19,989 nt of DNA from UBA10646 sp003456175 (GTDB lineage Bacteria; Bacteroidota; Bacteroidia; Chitinophagales; Chitinophagaceae). Both the position numbers and the translations under genes were made by a program. The stretch is taken from the NCBI GenBank assembly GCA_031976225.1, contig DALYLQ010000047.1:1-19989 (forward strand), written 5' to 3'. Below the pieces are notes generated by a model, which was given only the letters and a program-made list of their open reading frames with translations, had not been told where the DNA came from and did no database searches. Of this stretch, positions 1 to 7,384 are shown piece after piece; position 1 is the first letter of the stretch, and each line of letters starts with the position of its first letter.

Positions 1-433
1 TGGTATCATCGATAAACAAAATTCTATCGCCAACTTGTAAGCCTGCTTTAAAACCAGGGCCATCTTTTAAAACGCTAATAATATGGGTAGTATCGTTAAT
101 TAATTGAAACTCAATGCCAATACCCTTAAAATTACCTTTTAGCTCTTCATTTAAACTCTGCAATTCTTTAGCAGGTATAAACACACTGTGCGGATCTAAA
201 TGCTTTAACACATCGTTAATCACCAAAGCTTGCAAGCTATCTTCTTCAATAGGGTCAACATACTTGCTTTTAATCAAATTCACTACTTCACCAATATTGC
301 TGCTAGGTGCATTTTGAAAGAAAATAGCGGCACCGCTTGTTTTTTCGCGTAGTTTATAGCCAATAAACATTCCCGCGGCCATGGCAATGGCGATAATTAA
401 CGGTAATGCAATTTGTAATTTTTTACTTCCCAT
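1..433 (-). CDS. S41 family (C-terminal processing) peptidase, N-terminal part
   Basis: This is the first 144 codons of a gene that continues beyond the left edge. The ATG is at 433-431. The product starts with a short basic stretch and a hydrophobic segment (about residues 6-26), which looks like a signal anchor, so the protease domain should lie in the periplasm. It then shows hallmarks of the CtpA/S41 family: an N-terminal helical region with KYVDP, the segment LDPHSVFIPAKEL, then GNFKGIGIEF leading into a PDZ domain (GPGFKAGLQVGDRILFIDD). The catalytic Ser/Lys region lies outside the window, so activity cannot be judged. Related enzymes trim C-termini of periplasmic or secreted proteins. 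It is divergent from the kinase gene at 565. No clear ribosome-binding site is visible, as usual in Bacteroidota. Family assignment is firm; the specific substrate is unknown. Confidence 0.85.
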   Translation of the reverse strand, partial: MGSKKLQIALPLIIAIAMAAGMFIGYKLREKTSGAAIFFQNAPSSNIGEVVNLIKSKYVDPIEEDSLQALVINDVLKHLDPHSVFIPAKELQSLNEELKGNFKGIGIEFQLINDTTHIISVLKDGPGFKAGLQVGDRILFIDDT

Positions 434-536
434 TTTTACTTGCTACTTTGTATCTTAATTCCTCGGGCACGAATATCATTACAAATTACACACCTTAGAT
501 GTTTTTTATGTAACCGGTGTGAATAAGTAGATGGTT

Positions 537-554
537 ATTTACGTTGCCGTAAAT
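537..554. repeat. 7-bp inverted repeat (ATTTACG / CGTAAAT)
   Basis: ATTTACG (537-543) and CGTAAAT (548-554) form a perfect inverted repeat around TTGC, ending 10 bases before the kinase start codon. It resembles a degenerate head-to-head version of the ATTTACCG(T/C)AAGG repeat found throughout the window. The rest of the 131-bp divergent region (434-564) shows no clear promoter box to me. Confidence 0.5.
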
Positions 555-564
555 ACAAACGCAT

Positions 565-1520
565 ATGGCTATACTTATTGCAGATAGTGGCGCTACCAAA
601 TGTGAATGGTGTTACATTGGCGACAACGGTCGTAAAAAGAAAATACTTACGCAAGGCATTAGTTTATACTTTCTATCGCCAGATGCTATTGAAACATTAT
701 TGCTTACTGCTTTGATACCCAAAATGAAATTGGCAATGCCAAATGCAGTTCATTTTTATGGTACTGGCATGGGTAACGCCGACAACGTAAAGCAGATGAA
801 GAAAGTGCTTAAACGTGTTTTCCCTAATGCAACCATTGATATCAATACCGATTTATTGGCTGCTGCTCGTAGCCTTTGCGGTACACAACCGGGTATTGCT
901 TGTATTTTAGGAACAGGAAGCAACAGTGGTTTTTACAACGGAAAAAAAATAGTAAAAACCAGACCTGGACTTGGTTATGTACTTGGCGACGAGGGTAGTG
1001 GTGCTTATTTGGGAAAGCGAGTAATTCAACATTACTTGTACGAAATGTTCGACAATGAGCTGTTAGTTCGCTTCAACGAAAAATTCAATACCTCCAGAAT
1101 TGAAATTCTTGACAAAGTATACAAACAACCACTATCAAACCGAGCAGCGCAAAAATTTCAACAACCAGAAAAAAAAAGCATTTTAATCACTAAATTTTTC
1201 CACACTTCATGTGCAATNNNNNNNNNNAAGTATACAAACAACCACTACCAAACCGATACCTTGCATCTTTCGCCATTTTTCTTGCAGAAAACCGCGGCCA
1301 TTATATGATTGAGAATATCGTTGAAGATGGCTTAAACGAATTTTTCTTTACACACTTATACAAATATCGAGAGGCATGGTCGCACCCGATACATTTTACC
1401 GGAAGTGTTGCTTATGGCTGTAAAGATGTACTTTCCGATTTGTGCAACGCCTACGAATTAGAACTCGGTAACGTGAGCAAAAACCCCATGGACGGGCTTG
1501 CAAAGTATCATAACGCATAA
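565..1520 (+). CDS. murK: BadF/BadG-type amino-sugar kinase (GlcNAc/MurNAc kinase), interrupted by an assembly gap
   Basis: This is an ASKHA-fold sugar kinase of the BadF/BadG/BcrA/BcrD family. Visible motifs are DSGATK (7-12, phosphate 1 loop), NTDLLAAAR with candidate catalytic Asp96, GTGSNSG (116-122, phosphate 2) and GDEGSG (141-146). The gene is split by a 10-N join at 1218-1227. Codons up to about 193 are read before the gap, and the continuation (VYKQPLPNRYLASFAIFLAENRG...) is in a different frame after it. The bases 1115-1143 are repeated as 1228-1256, so merging there gives a continuous protein of about 280 residues, normal for the family. Bases 1144-1217 are probably an erroneous contig tail. 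murQ follows 106 bp downstream, which suggests phosphorylation of MurNAc and/or GlcNAc recovered from peptidoglycan. The symbol murK is inferred from this context; substrate preference cannot be read from sequence. Confidence 0.75.
1115..1256. other. assembly gap with duplicated contig ends inside the kinase gene
   Basis: Ten Ns at 1218-1227 join two contigs. The 29 bases at 1115-1143 recur at 1228-1256 with a single T/C difference, and the reading frame resumes correctly from the second copy. The 74 bases between the first copy and the Ns do not match the expected kinase sequence. This is a scaffold join, not a biological insertion. Confidence 0.85.
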
Positions 1521-1626
1521 TAACGCAAAAAAATGCTCATTTCTGCGGCATATTACTTATTTTTGAAAGGATAAAAGAGTATTACCGCAGTATACTTGGC
1601 CTTATTTGTCCTGCTAAAGCCATAAT

Positions 1627-2454
1627 ATGAAGCATTTTGTAAGAGTAACCGAACAGCATTCTAACTATCGCCATTTAGAACAAATGAGCATCACTGAGTT
1701 GTTAGTTAATATCAACCAAGAAGATGCTTCCGTTCCAAAAGCAGTAGAACAGCAAATACCACACATCGAGAAATTGGTGAATGCTATTACCGATAAAATG
1801 CTCGCAGGTGGTCGTTTATTTTATATAGGCGCTGGTACAAGCGGCCGACTTGGTATTGTTGACGCCAGCGAATGTCCGCCAACATTCGGTGTGCCTTATG
1901 GCTTAGTAATTGGTTTAATTGCAGGTGGCGAAAAAGCCATTACGCAAGCAGTTGAATTTGCCGAAGATAACAAGCTACAAGGCTGGACTGACCTTGAAAA
2001 GCATTTTGTAAGTAATAAAGATGTGGTTGTTGGACTTGCCGCAAGCGGTACAACACCTTATGTAATTGGTGCGTTAGAAGAATGCCGTAAGCGTGGCATT
2101 ACTACGGGTAGCATTTGCTGTAACCCTAATAGCCCAGTTTCGGCCGTTGCCGATTTTCCTATAGAAGTAGTAGTAGGTCCTGAGTTTGTTACAGGTAGTA
2201 CCCGCATGAAATCAGGTACCGCTCAAAAGCTAGTGTTGAACATGATAAGTACTAGCGTAATGATTCAATTAGGCCGCGTTGAAGATAATTCTATGGTGAA
2301 CATGCAATTAAGTAACGAAAAACTCGTTGATAGAGGTATCAAAATGGTGATGGAAAAGCTACGTGTAGATGATTACGATGTAGCAAAAGATTTACTTTTA
2401 AAGTACGGAAGCGTAAAAAAAGCCATTGAAAATGCCCATGCCGAACATTTATAA
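1627..2454 (+). CDS. murQ: N-acetylmuramic acid 6-phosphate etherase
   Basis: MurQ cleaves the lactyl ether of MurNAc-6-phosphate to give GlcNAc-6-phosphate and D-lactate in the cytoplasm, a step in reuse of cell-wall sugars. The protein has a single SIS domain. Phosphosugar-binding sequence GAGTSGRLG is at 68-76, followed by DASECPPTFG with Glu82, and FAED with Glu113; these two glutamates sit where the family's catalytic pair lies. GLAASGTTPYVIGAL (136-150) and TGSTRMKSGTAQKL (189-202) are further family signatures. At 275 residues it is slightly shorter than the E. coli enzyme (about 298), with the C-terminal tail reduced. It follows the kinase that would supply its substrate, 106 bp upstream, and is closed by a strong terminator at 2496-2527. 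Identification is secure. Confidence 0.95.
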   Translation: MKHFVRVTEQHSNYRHLEQMSITELLVNINQEDASVPKAVEQQIPHIEKLVNAITDKMLAGGRLFYIGAGTSGRLGIVDASECPPTFGVPYGLVIGLIAGGEKAITQAVEFAEDNKLQGWTDLEKHFVSNKDVVVGLAASGTTPYVIGALEECRKRGITTGSICCNPNSPVSAVADFPIEVVVGPEFVTGSTRMKSGTAQKLVLNMISTSVMIQLGRVEDNSMVNMQLSNEKLVDRGIKMVMEKLRVDDYDVAKDLLLKYGSVKKAIENAHAEHL

Positions 2455-2495
2455 CAAGCGTTCGGGATTTTGAATAAGCAGTTAGTGTGATGATG

Positions 2496-2527
2496 AACGG
2501 GTGCCCTTCGGGCACCCGTTGTTTTTA
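2496..2527 (+). terminator. rho-independent terminator after murQ
   Basis: A 10-bp perfect stem, AACGGGTGCC (2496-2505) with GGCACCCGTT (2511-2520), closes a CTTCG loop and is followed by GTTTTTA. The U-tract lies only on the plus side, so it ends murQ transcription and does not serve the convergent gene at 2557. Confidence 0.9.
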
Positions 2528-2535
2528 TACTGTAA

Positions 2536-2547
2536 CCTTACGGTAAA
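2536..2547 (+). repeat. ATTTACCGTAAGG-family repeat, intergenic
   Basis: CCTTACGGTAAA lies between the murQ terminator and the 3' end of the convergent DUF1905 gene. It is one of nine well-conserved intergenic copies in the window. Confidence 0.8.
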
Positions 2548-2556
2548 AGCCAGTAA

Positions 2557-3045
2557 CTACGCCGATAAAATAACCCTAGCACTCGTAACACCAGCCTTTA
2601 ATTGCTGTGCTATTTTTAAAGCCCTTTCAATTTGCTTGTCGATTGATTTCACTTGTGTTATTAAATGCATTAAGCTACGTTTATTACCATCTGTAAGCGT
2701 ACCAAAAATATCGGCAGCGGCAGGGTCCGTTGCCAAAACCTCAGCAAATACTTCGGGCATTTCAAATTGATAAACAGTGGTATCTACTTGCAAGTGCAAC
2801 TCTACCCAATCACCTGCTTTTACTTGTAACTGCTGCATCAGTTGCTTACCAATATAAATGTAATAACCCAACGCTTTGGTTCTTTGAATAGCACTGTGGG
2901 TTGGCAACGTTGGGGCAGCTTTAAAAGTGCACAATACTCGCTTATTACCCTCAGCCAATAAAGGATGTACCATGTTATCAGGCAATGCAACGAAGTGCAT
3001 TCCTTTACCCATGGTTTCAATCTTGCATTTGTGATATATAGCCAT
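2557..3045 (-). CDS. DUF1905/YdeI (OmdA)-like protein
   Basis: A 162-residue protein. The first two thirds resemble the DUF1905 beta-barrel: an FVALPDN-type opening, then GYYIYIGKQLMQQLQVKAGDWVELHLQVDTT, where 'GD.V.v.l..D' is typical. The C-terminal third (FGTLTDGNKRSLMHLITQVKSIDKQIERALKIAQQLKAG) matches the helical YdeI/OmdA domain often fused to it. The reading frame is open to an ATG at 3063, but that start would overlap the stop of the upstream gene and add MVILLM; the ATG at 3045 gives the usual N-terminus. It lies 11 bp downstream of the severed glycosidase tail on the same strand and may share its transcript. The molecular function of the family is not established. It ends in TAG. Confidence 0.7.
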   Translation of the reverse strand: MAIYHKCKIETMGKGMHFVALPDNMVHPLLAEGNKRVLCTFKAAPTLPTHSAIQRTKALGYYIYIGKQLMQQLQVKAGDWVELHLQVDTTVYQFEMPEVFAEVLATDPAAADIFGTLTDGNKRSLMHLITQVKSIDKQIERALKIAQQLKAGVTSARVILSA

Positions 3046-3056
3046 CATCAATAGTA

Positions 3057-3299
3057 TTACCAAACAGGTGTTAAACGAACATAATCTAACATAGCAGTGT
3101 TCACATCAACATTCATATTCTCGTTCCATGGTTTAAACAATAATTCAATGGTATTGTTGCCCGCTTTAAGGGCTATTTGCTGTGCATTAGAAAAGCCCCA
3201 ATCGCTCCATTCATCTTTTCCACGCTGCGGTAGTACAAGTACCCCTTTATATTGCTTATTCACATACAAACTTCGAATGGCACATTTATTATCTGTATT
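3057..3299 (-). pseudogene. C-terminal part of the glycosidase, severed by an in-frame TGA
   Basis: This is the continuation, in the same frame, of the glycosidase that stops at the TGA at 3302-3300. The 80 codons give NTDNKCAIRSLYVNKQYKG...NTAMLDYVRLTPVW, the second half of a CBM35-like beta-sandwich whose first half lies before the stop. Joined through a Trp (TGG instead of TGA) the junction reads SNGSGTWNTDNKCAIRSLY, which fits the domain without any loss or gain of residues. An ATG at 3269 inside this part could not yield a complete domain. It is best read as one gene broken by a single G-to-A change, or by a sequencing error. Confidence 0.75.
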
Positions 3300-5729
3300 T
3301 CATGTGCCGCTTCCGTTGCTGTAATGTACATCTAAAAAGTAGTTGCCGGCTATAGCAACATTTACCGTAAGGCGAATGGCTTTATTTTCTTTTGTAGAGG
3401 TTACAATAAATCCATCACCAGAAAAGTTGGCATAAGGGGCTTGGTACCTTGCGGTAAATGCTTCGCATTCTAACACAATTGGTTTAGCACCAACCACCAA
3501 CGGCTCACTTGCGAAAGAAGCCAAACCCATTTGATCCATAGCTATTACTTGATACTGTGCAGGCGTATCAACATTTACAGTAAGGGAAGGCTGCAAGGTG
3601 GTTCGATGCGGCTTTCCGTTTCTGAAAACTTCATAACGTACAGCACCATCAATCTGTGGCCATACCAGTTGTTGCCCTTCCAACTTAGGCTGCGGATTGG
3701 GTAGTGTAGTATAATTTGGCGCAAGTTGCATACCATCGCCATCAAAACTATTATTAGCAAGTTGAATAACAACGGTATGATGCCCCTTTATATTACCTGC
3801 TATAAAAGCTTTTGTGGCGGGCTTACCATCTATCAAAACACTTGCAATTTTATTACCGTAGCCCTTTACTGTAATATTTAGCGTGGCGTTGCGGTATTGA
3901 AAATGGGTAAGGGTTTTGTTACCTCCAAATACTTTTGGCACTACGGGATTAAAACTGATGCCTTGGGGCGAAAACTGCATTCCCATAAACACCCTGTGTA
4001 CCATAGCCAAATTACCGGCCATGCTCCACAACATTCTATCTGAATTGATTTCTGTGCCTAAAAAATCGCCAGTAGCGGCTACCATATTCTCATAATTGGT
4101 AAGAAATAAGCCGGCCGCACGATAAATGGCTGCTAAACCATGTACCAATACTTTTTCATTGCCTGCTTTCGCTGCTGCCAAATTCCAATAAGCCTGTACA
4201 AAGGGCCAAATGCCGTTGTTGTGGTAGGGTGGAATATTAGGTATTTGTGGGTAAATACAGGTAGTGCCAAATGTAGTAAGTGGGGCATTTGCAATGATGG
4301 CTTTTGCCTTAGCAGGATCGGTTATATTAAATAAAATACTCAAAGCTTCTCCTAATGCTTCAAAGCGAGGCGATACCATCAGTTGATGGCGACCATAAGT
4401 GTATTGTGCGTAATACTGCTGCTTTGCTAACCATAGTTGCCGATTGATGGCTTTTTTTATTTGTTCGGCTCTTTGTGCATATACAGCGGCTCGCTTATCG
4501 CCAAGATGCTGTGCCATAGATTGAGCAATAATATGTGCTTGAAAATGCACGGCATTGGTACCCAAGTTTTCAGAAACATAGATGTCGGCGTTGTTCATCC
4601 ATTTCGGGTAGGTTTGTTCACGCCAATCGAGAAATGATGATTCTCCACGATACAAGCCCGTTGCGGGGTTGTATAAAGTTTGTTCATCGTCTGCTAAAGT
4701 TGCAGCAATTATCGGAAACACTTCTTTTAACCAAGCTTCATCGCCAGTTACTTGATAAATTTCCCAAGCTGCTAAAATCCAGGTAGTTCTATCCGACGAT
4801 ACAGGCCATGCACCGCCAGAACCAGTATCTTGAACAATACGGCCACGCTTTACTTTTTTTCGCAAGCTCACTTTAGCAATTTCAGGATGGTGGTAGGCAA
4901 ATGCTAGTAAAATACTATAGCTAATATCGCGTGTCCATACACCCGCCCATTTTGCCCCTGTTCTAAAAGTACTATCAGGCTCTACCGCTTTGGCCGCTTC
5001 TTCTAACGATAGGTTAAAGAGTGCATCTACCAAAGGCTGATCGGAGTAATAGCGTACCTTATTTACCGTAAGGGAAGTATCGGGCTTCCAAAATTTTTCG
5101 CTAATTGCTTTTTCGTTGTAAGGGTTCAAAACAACGGTTACGCTATAAATATTTTTGTCGTTGGTTGGTTGTAACTGCAAGCCTTTATTGTGCAAATTTA
5201 CAAAGTCCCAAGAGAGTGGTTCGGCACTTCCTGCAATGTAAAAGCCTTTAACATCGGCTTTGGCAACCCTAGAGCCATCGTGCGCCTGATAATAGCCTTG
5301 CTGCTCTAATTGTTGTAACACAGTACTCATATCTACCCGAAAAGTATACGCATAATTTGTAGGTAGGCTGCTGCTAGTAGGGGCCGGCGGCGGCAACGGC
5401 GGTGTTGCCCCAAATTTAATGATTGGCGATTGGTGTTCGGTATCTATCAATACCCAATGATTTACGCCAATTGGCAGCTCGTTATCTTTCTCGTTAATGC
5501 TGAATTTAAAGCTAATGAGTCGGGAGAATTGACTATTAGCCGGACTTTTGTAATTGGAGCTTAAGTAAGTAGGCGAGTGTGCCATAGCTACATTGCTACC
5601 TTGTACAACTTTGTTACTGTAGATGCTGAAAGCATTGTTTTGATACAGTAATTGGGCATGCACATTACTTGCTATAAAGCAGCAGATAAAAGAGCTTATA
5701 ATATTGATTTTCAACGACATAGCTTTCAT
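3300..5729 (-). CDS. secreted six-hairpin glycoside hydrolase with CBM, interrupted by TGA
   Basis: An 809-residue product with a signal peptide (about 1-25, ending NVHA before QLL), so it is exported. An N-terminal beta-domain (about 26-105) is followed by a Pro/Ser-rich linker (107-123) and a starch-binding-like beta-sandwich (about 125-205, VDMSTVLQQL...KGFYIAGSAEPLSWD). An (alpha/alpha)6 barrel occupies about 230-620, with GVWTRDISYS (263-272) and SSFLDWREQTYP (364-375), the latter carrying likely acidic catalytic residues. After it come an all-beta domain, an FN3-like segment and a CBM35-like domain that the TGA at 3302-3300 cuts. The fold resembles GH63, GH15 and trehalase-like enzymes, so a glucan or other alpha-glycan is a plausible substrate, but I cannot name the GH family. 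The catalytic barrel is intact, so the shortened protein may still work. An inverted repeat pair lies directly upstream of its ATG. Internal repeat-family copies are at 3360-3372 and 5061-5073. Confidence 0.8.
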   Translation of the reverse strand: MKAMSLKINIISSFICCFIASNVHAQLLYQNNAFSIYSNKVVQGSNVAMAHSPTYLSSNYKSPANSQFSRLISFKFSINEKDNELPIGVNHWVLIDTEHQSPIIKFGATPPLPPPAPTSSSLPTNYAYTFRVDMSTVLQQLEQQGYYQAHDGSRVAKADVKGFYIAGSAEPLSWDFVNLHNKGLQLQPTNDKNIYSVTVVLNPYNEKAISEKFWKPDTSLTVNKVRYYSDQPLVDALFNLSLEEAAKAVEPDSTFRTGAKWAGVWTRDISYSILLAFAYHHPEIAKVSLRKKVKRGRIVQDTGSGGAWPVSSDRTTWILAAWEIYQVTGDEAWLKEVFPIIAATLADDEQTLYNPATGLYRGESSFLDWREQTYPKWMNNADIYVSENLGTNAVHFQAHIIAQSMAQHLGDKRAAVYAQRAEQIKKAINRQLWLAKQQYYAQYTYGRHQLMVSPRFEALGEALSILFNITDPAKAKAIIANAPLTTFGTTCIYPQIPNIPPYHNNGIWPFVQAYWNLAAAKAGNEKVLVHGLAAIYRAAGLFLTNYENMVAATGDFLGTEINSDRMLWSMAGNLAMVHRVFMGMQFSPQGISFNPVVPKVFGGNKTLTHFQYRNATLNITVKGYGNKIASVLIDGKPATKAFIAGNIKGHHTVVIQLANNSFDGDGMQLAPNYTTLPNPQPKLEGQQLVWPQIDGAVRYEVFRNGKPHRTTLQPSLTVNVDTPAQYQVIAMDQMGLASFASEPLVVGAKPIVLECEAFTARYQAPYANFSGDGFIVTSTKENKAIRLTVNVAIAGNYFLDVHYSNGSGT
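3360..3372 (-). repeat. repeat-family copy inside the glycosidase gene
   Basis: ATTTACCGTAAGG on the plus strand; in the gene it reads CTT ACG GTA AAT (Leu-Thr-Val-Asn) in a beta-strand of the CBM35-like domain. A variant with ACT for ACG (also Leu-Thr-Val-Asn) is at about 3578-3590. Confidence 0.6.
5061..5073 (-). repeat. repeat-family copy inside the glycosidase gene
   Basis: A perfect 13-base match, ATTTACCGTAAGG on the plus strand, again read as Leu-Thr-Val-Asn at residues 220-223, between the N-terminal beta-domain and the barrel. Confidence 0.6.
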
Positions 5730-5734
5730 TTTAA

Positions 5735-5775
5735 CCTTACGGTAAATGTAGTGCAGCGGTTCATTTACCGCAAGG
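5735..5775 (-). repeat. inverted pair of ATTTACCG(T/C)AAGG repeats upstream of the glycosidase
   Basis: CCTTACGGTAAAT (5735-5747) faces ATTTACCGCAAGG (5763-5775) across 15 bases. On the minus-strand transcript the arms pair over 13-14 bp with one G-U wobble, and the stem ends five bases before the glycosidase ATG (5729-5727). On the plus strand the same position is an A-C mismatch, so the structure favours the RNA that leads into the glycosidase. Confidence 0.7.
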
Positions 5776-5782
5776 GAGCAAC

Positions 5783-5807
5783 AAAAAAGGCTGCCCGAAA
5801 GCAGCCT
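5783..5807 (-). terminator. rho-independent terminator after pyk
   Basis: Read on the minus strand: AGGCTGC, loop TTTCGG, GCAGCCT, then TTTTT. The 7-bp GC-rich stem lies 20 bases after the pyk stop codon. Confidence 0.85.
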
Positions 5808-5826
5808 GCATATTAATTGTAGTTGA

Positions 5827-7317
5827 TTATTCTACTCTTGTGATTTTAATTAAGTTAGTTGGCAAATGCAAATGAATAGGGGTACTACCTGTATTCACAA
5901 CAACATCACCAGCTTTAATGAATCCACGTTCTTTAAGAATATCAATTTGATCGTACATGATATCATCTAAACTTTCTTCTTCAGCGTAGTAAAATGCACG
6001 AACGCCCCAACTTAAGCTCAACTGATTTACAATATGACGCTCTTTGGTGAAAATATACAAAGGCGACTTTGGACGGTAGCTGCTGAGCATAAAGCCAGTA
6101 TAGCCACTTTGTGTCATACCGATAATAGCATCGGCATTAAGGTCGTGTGCAATTTTACAAGCGTTATAACATACCGCATCGCTTAAGAAGCTAGGTGAAT
6201 GTGGCTGCGGTTTTAAATCTTCTTCGCGGTTGTAACGGTATTCGGTACGCTCTACTTCCATGATGATTTTACGCATGGTTTCAACCACTAAACGAGGGTG
6301 CTGACCAGTAGCTGTTTCGCCACTTAGCATTACCGCATCGGCACCTTCCATTACAGCGTTGGCAACGTCGGTAATTTCGCTACGATTAGGTTTTACACGA
6401 TCAATCATACTTTCCATCATTTGCGTAGCCACAATTACTGGCTTCGCACGGTGGATACACTTACGAATTAAGTCGCGTTGAATCGCTGGCACTTTTTCAA
6501 CAGGCACTTCAACACCTAAATCGCCACGAGCAACCATTACACCATCGCTTTCAACAATGATATCACGGATATTTTCTAGCGCCTCAGGCATTTCAATTTT
6601 CGCAATGATTTTTGTATTGCTTCCACGTTCGGTAAGCTTATTGCGGAGTATAATGATATCACGAACGTTACGAACAAAGCTCAACGCAACCCAATCAACC
6701 TTTTGTTCGATGATAAAATCTAAATCGGCTAAGTCTTTTTCGGTTAAGGCTGGTAACGAAATTTTAGTATCAGGTAGGTTGATCCCTTTTTTTGATGAAA
6801 TAACACCGCCTAAAGTCACCTGTACTTTCACGTCTTTCTCCTTGGTAATTTGAACCACTTTGGTTTCAATCTTACCATCGTCGATTAAAATGGTATTACC
6901 AATTTTAACATCGCCGGCTAGGTTAGGGTAACTTACGTAAATTCTTTCTAGCGTGCCAACACACTTTTCGTTGGTGAATGTAAGTACATCGCCAGCGACT
7001 ACAGGCAAAGCGTTGTTTTCTATTTCACCAACACGCAGTTTGGGGCCTTGCAAATCGGCTAGAATGGCAATGTTATAAGGTTCATTACTGTTTATAGCTC
7101 TGATATGTTCAATGATACGAGCTTTATCTTCATGGTTACCATGACTAAAGTTCAATCGGAACACGTTAACGCCTGCTTGTACAAGCTCTAACAATTTTTC
7201 GTAGGTATCGCAAGCTGGGCCAACGGTTGCTACAATTTTGGTACGATGGTTTTTGTGCGACAAGCCTGCCTCACGGTCCATTTGTTTGTGGAGGTACTTC
7301 GAAAGATTTTTGCTCAT
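5827..7317 (-). CDS. pyk: pyruvate kinase
   Basis: Converts phosphoenolpyruvate and ADP to pyruvate and ATP, the last step of glycolysis. The 496-residue protein has RTKIVATVGPA (25-35), FRLNFSHG (53-60), ADLQGPKLRVG (87-97), the active-site signature IIAKIE with Lys240 and Glu242, ARGDLGVE (263-270) with metal-binding Asp266, and TQMMESMI (298-305). The B domain (about 98-190) and a complete C-terminal domain are present. The N-terminus runs about 15-20 residues longer than many bacterial forms; an internal ATG at codon 13 is an alternative start. pfkA lies 67 bp upstream on the same strand with no terminator between, so the two glycolytic genes are probably co-transcribed. A terminator follows the gene. 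Confidence 0.97.
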   Translation of the reverse strand: MSKNLSKYLHKQMDREAGLSHKNHRTKIVATVGPACDTYEKLLELVQAGVNVFRLNFSHGNHEDKARIIEHIRAINSNEPYNIAILADLQGPKLRVGEIENNALPVVAGDVLTFTNEKCVGTLERIYVSYPNLAGDVKIGNTILIDDGKIETKVVQITKEKDVKVQVTLGGVISSKKGINLPDTKISLPALTEKDLADLDFIIEQKVDWVALSFVRNVRDIIILRNKLTERGSNTKIIAKIEMPEALENIRDIIVESDGVMVARGDLGVEVPVEKVPAIQRDLIRKCIHRAKPVIVATQMMESMIDRVKPNRSEITDVANAVMEGADAVMLSGETATGQHPRLVVETMRKIIMEVERTEYRYNREEDLKPQPHSPSFLSDAVCYNACKIAHDLNADAIIGMTQSGYTGFMLSSYRPKSPLYIFTKERHIVNQLSLSWGVRAFYYAEEESLDDIMYDQIDILKERGFIKAGDVVVNTGSTPIHLHLPTNLIKITRVE

Positions 7318-7384
7318 ATGTGCATCAATTTGTTACGCTAGCGATGTAGCGTGGATTCGGTTGTGGTTTTTGGTATGTAAAGCG

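Noticed and set aside
1209..1520. A separate 103-codon gene.
   Set aside because: Its first codons cross the N-gap and the rest is the C-terminal part of the amino-sugar kinase.
2501..2770. A plus-strand ORF of 89 codons.
   Set aside because: It begins inside the murQ terminator and runs antisense to the well-supported DUF1905 gene, with no recognisable domain.
3057..3269. An independent small gene of 70 codons.
   Set aside because: It is in frame with the glycosidase and encodes the second half of its CBM35-like domain, so it is a severed part and not a gene.
3300..3302. Recoding of TGA as Trp genome-wide (genetic code 4 or similar).
   Set aside because: The hydroxylase gene ends in TGA exactly at the start of the next gene (ATGA overlap), so TGA functions as a stop here. 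A point mutation or sequencing error is simpler.
5735..5775. CRISPR repeat or insertion-sequence inverted ends.
   Set aside because: The units are 13 bases, irregularly spaced across 18 kb, with no spacers of constant length, no transposase and no target-site duplication.
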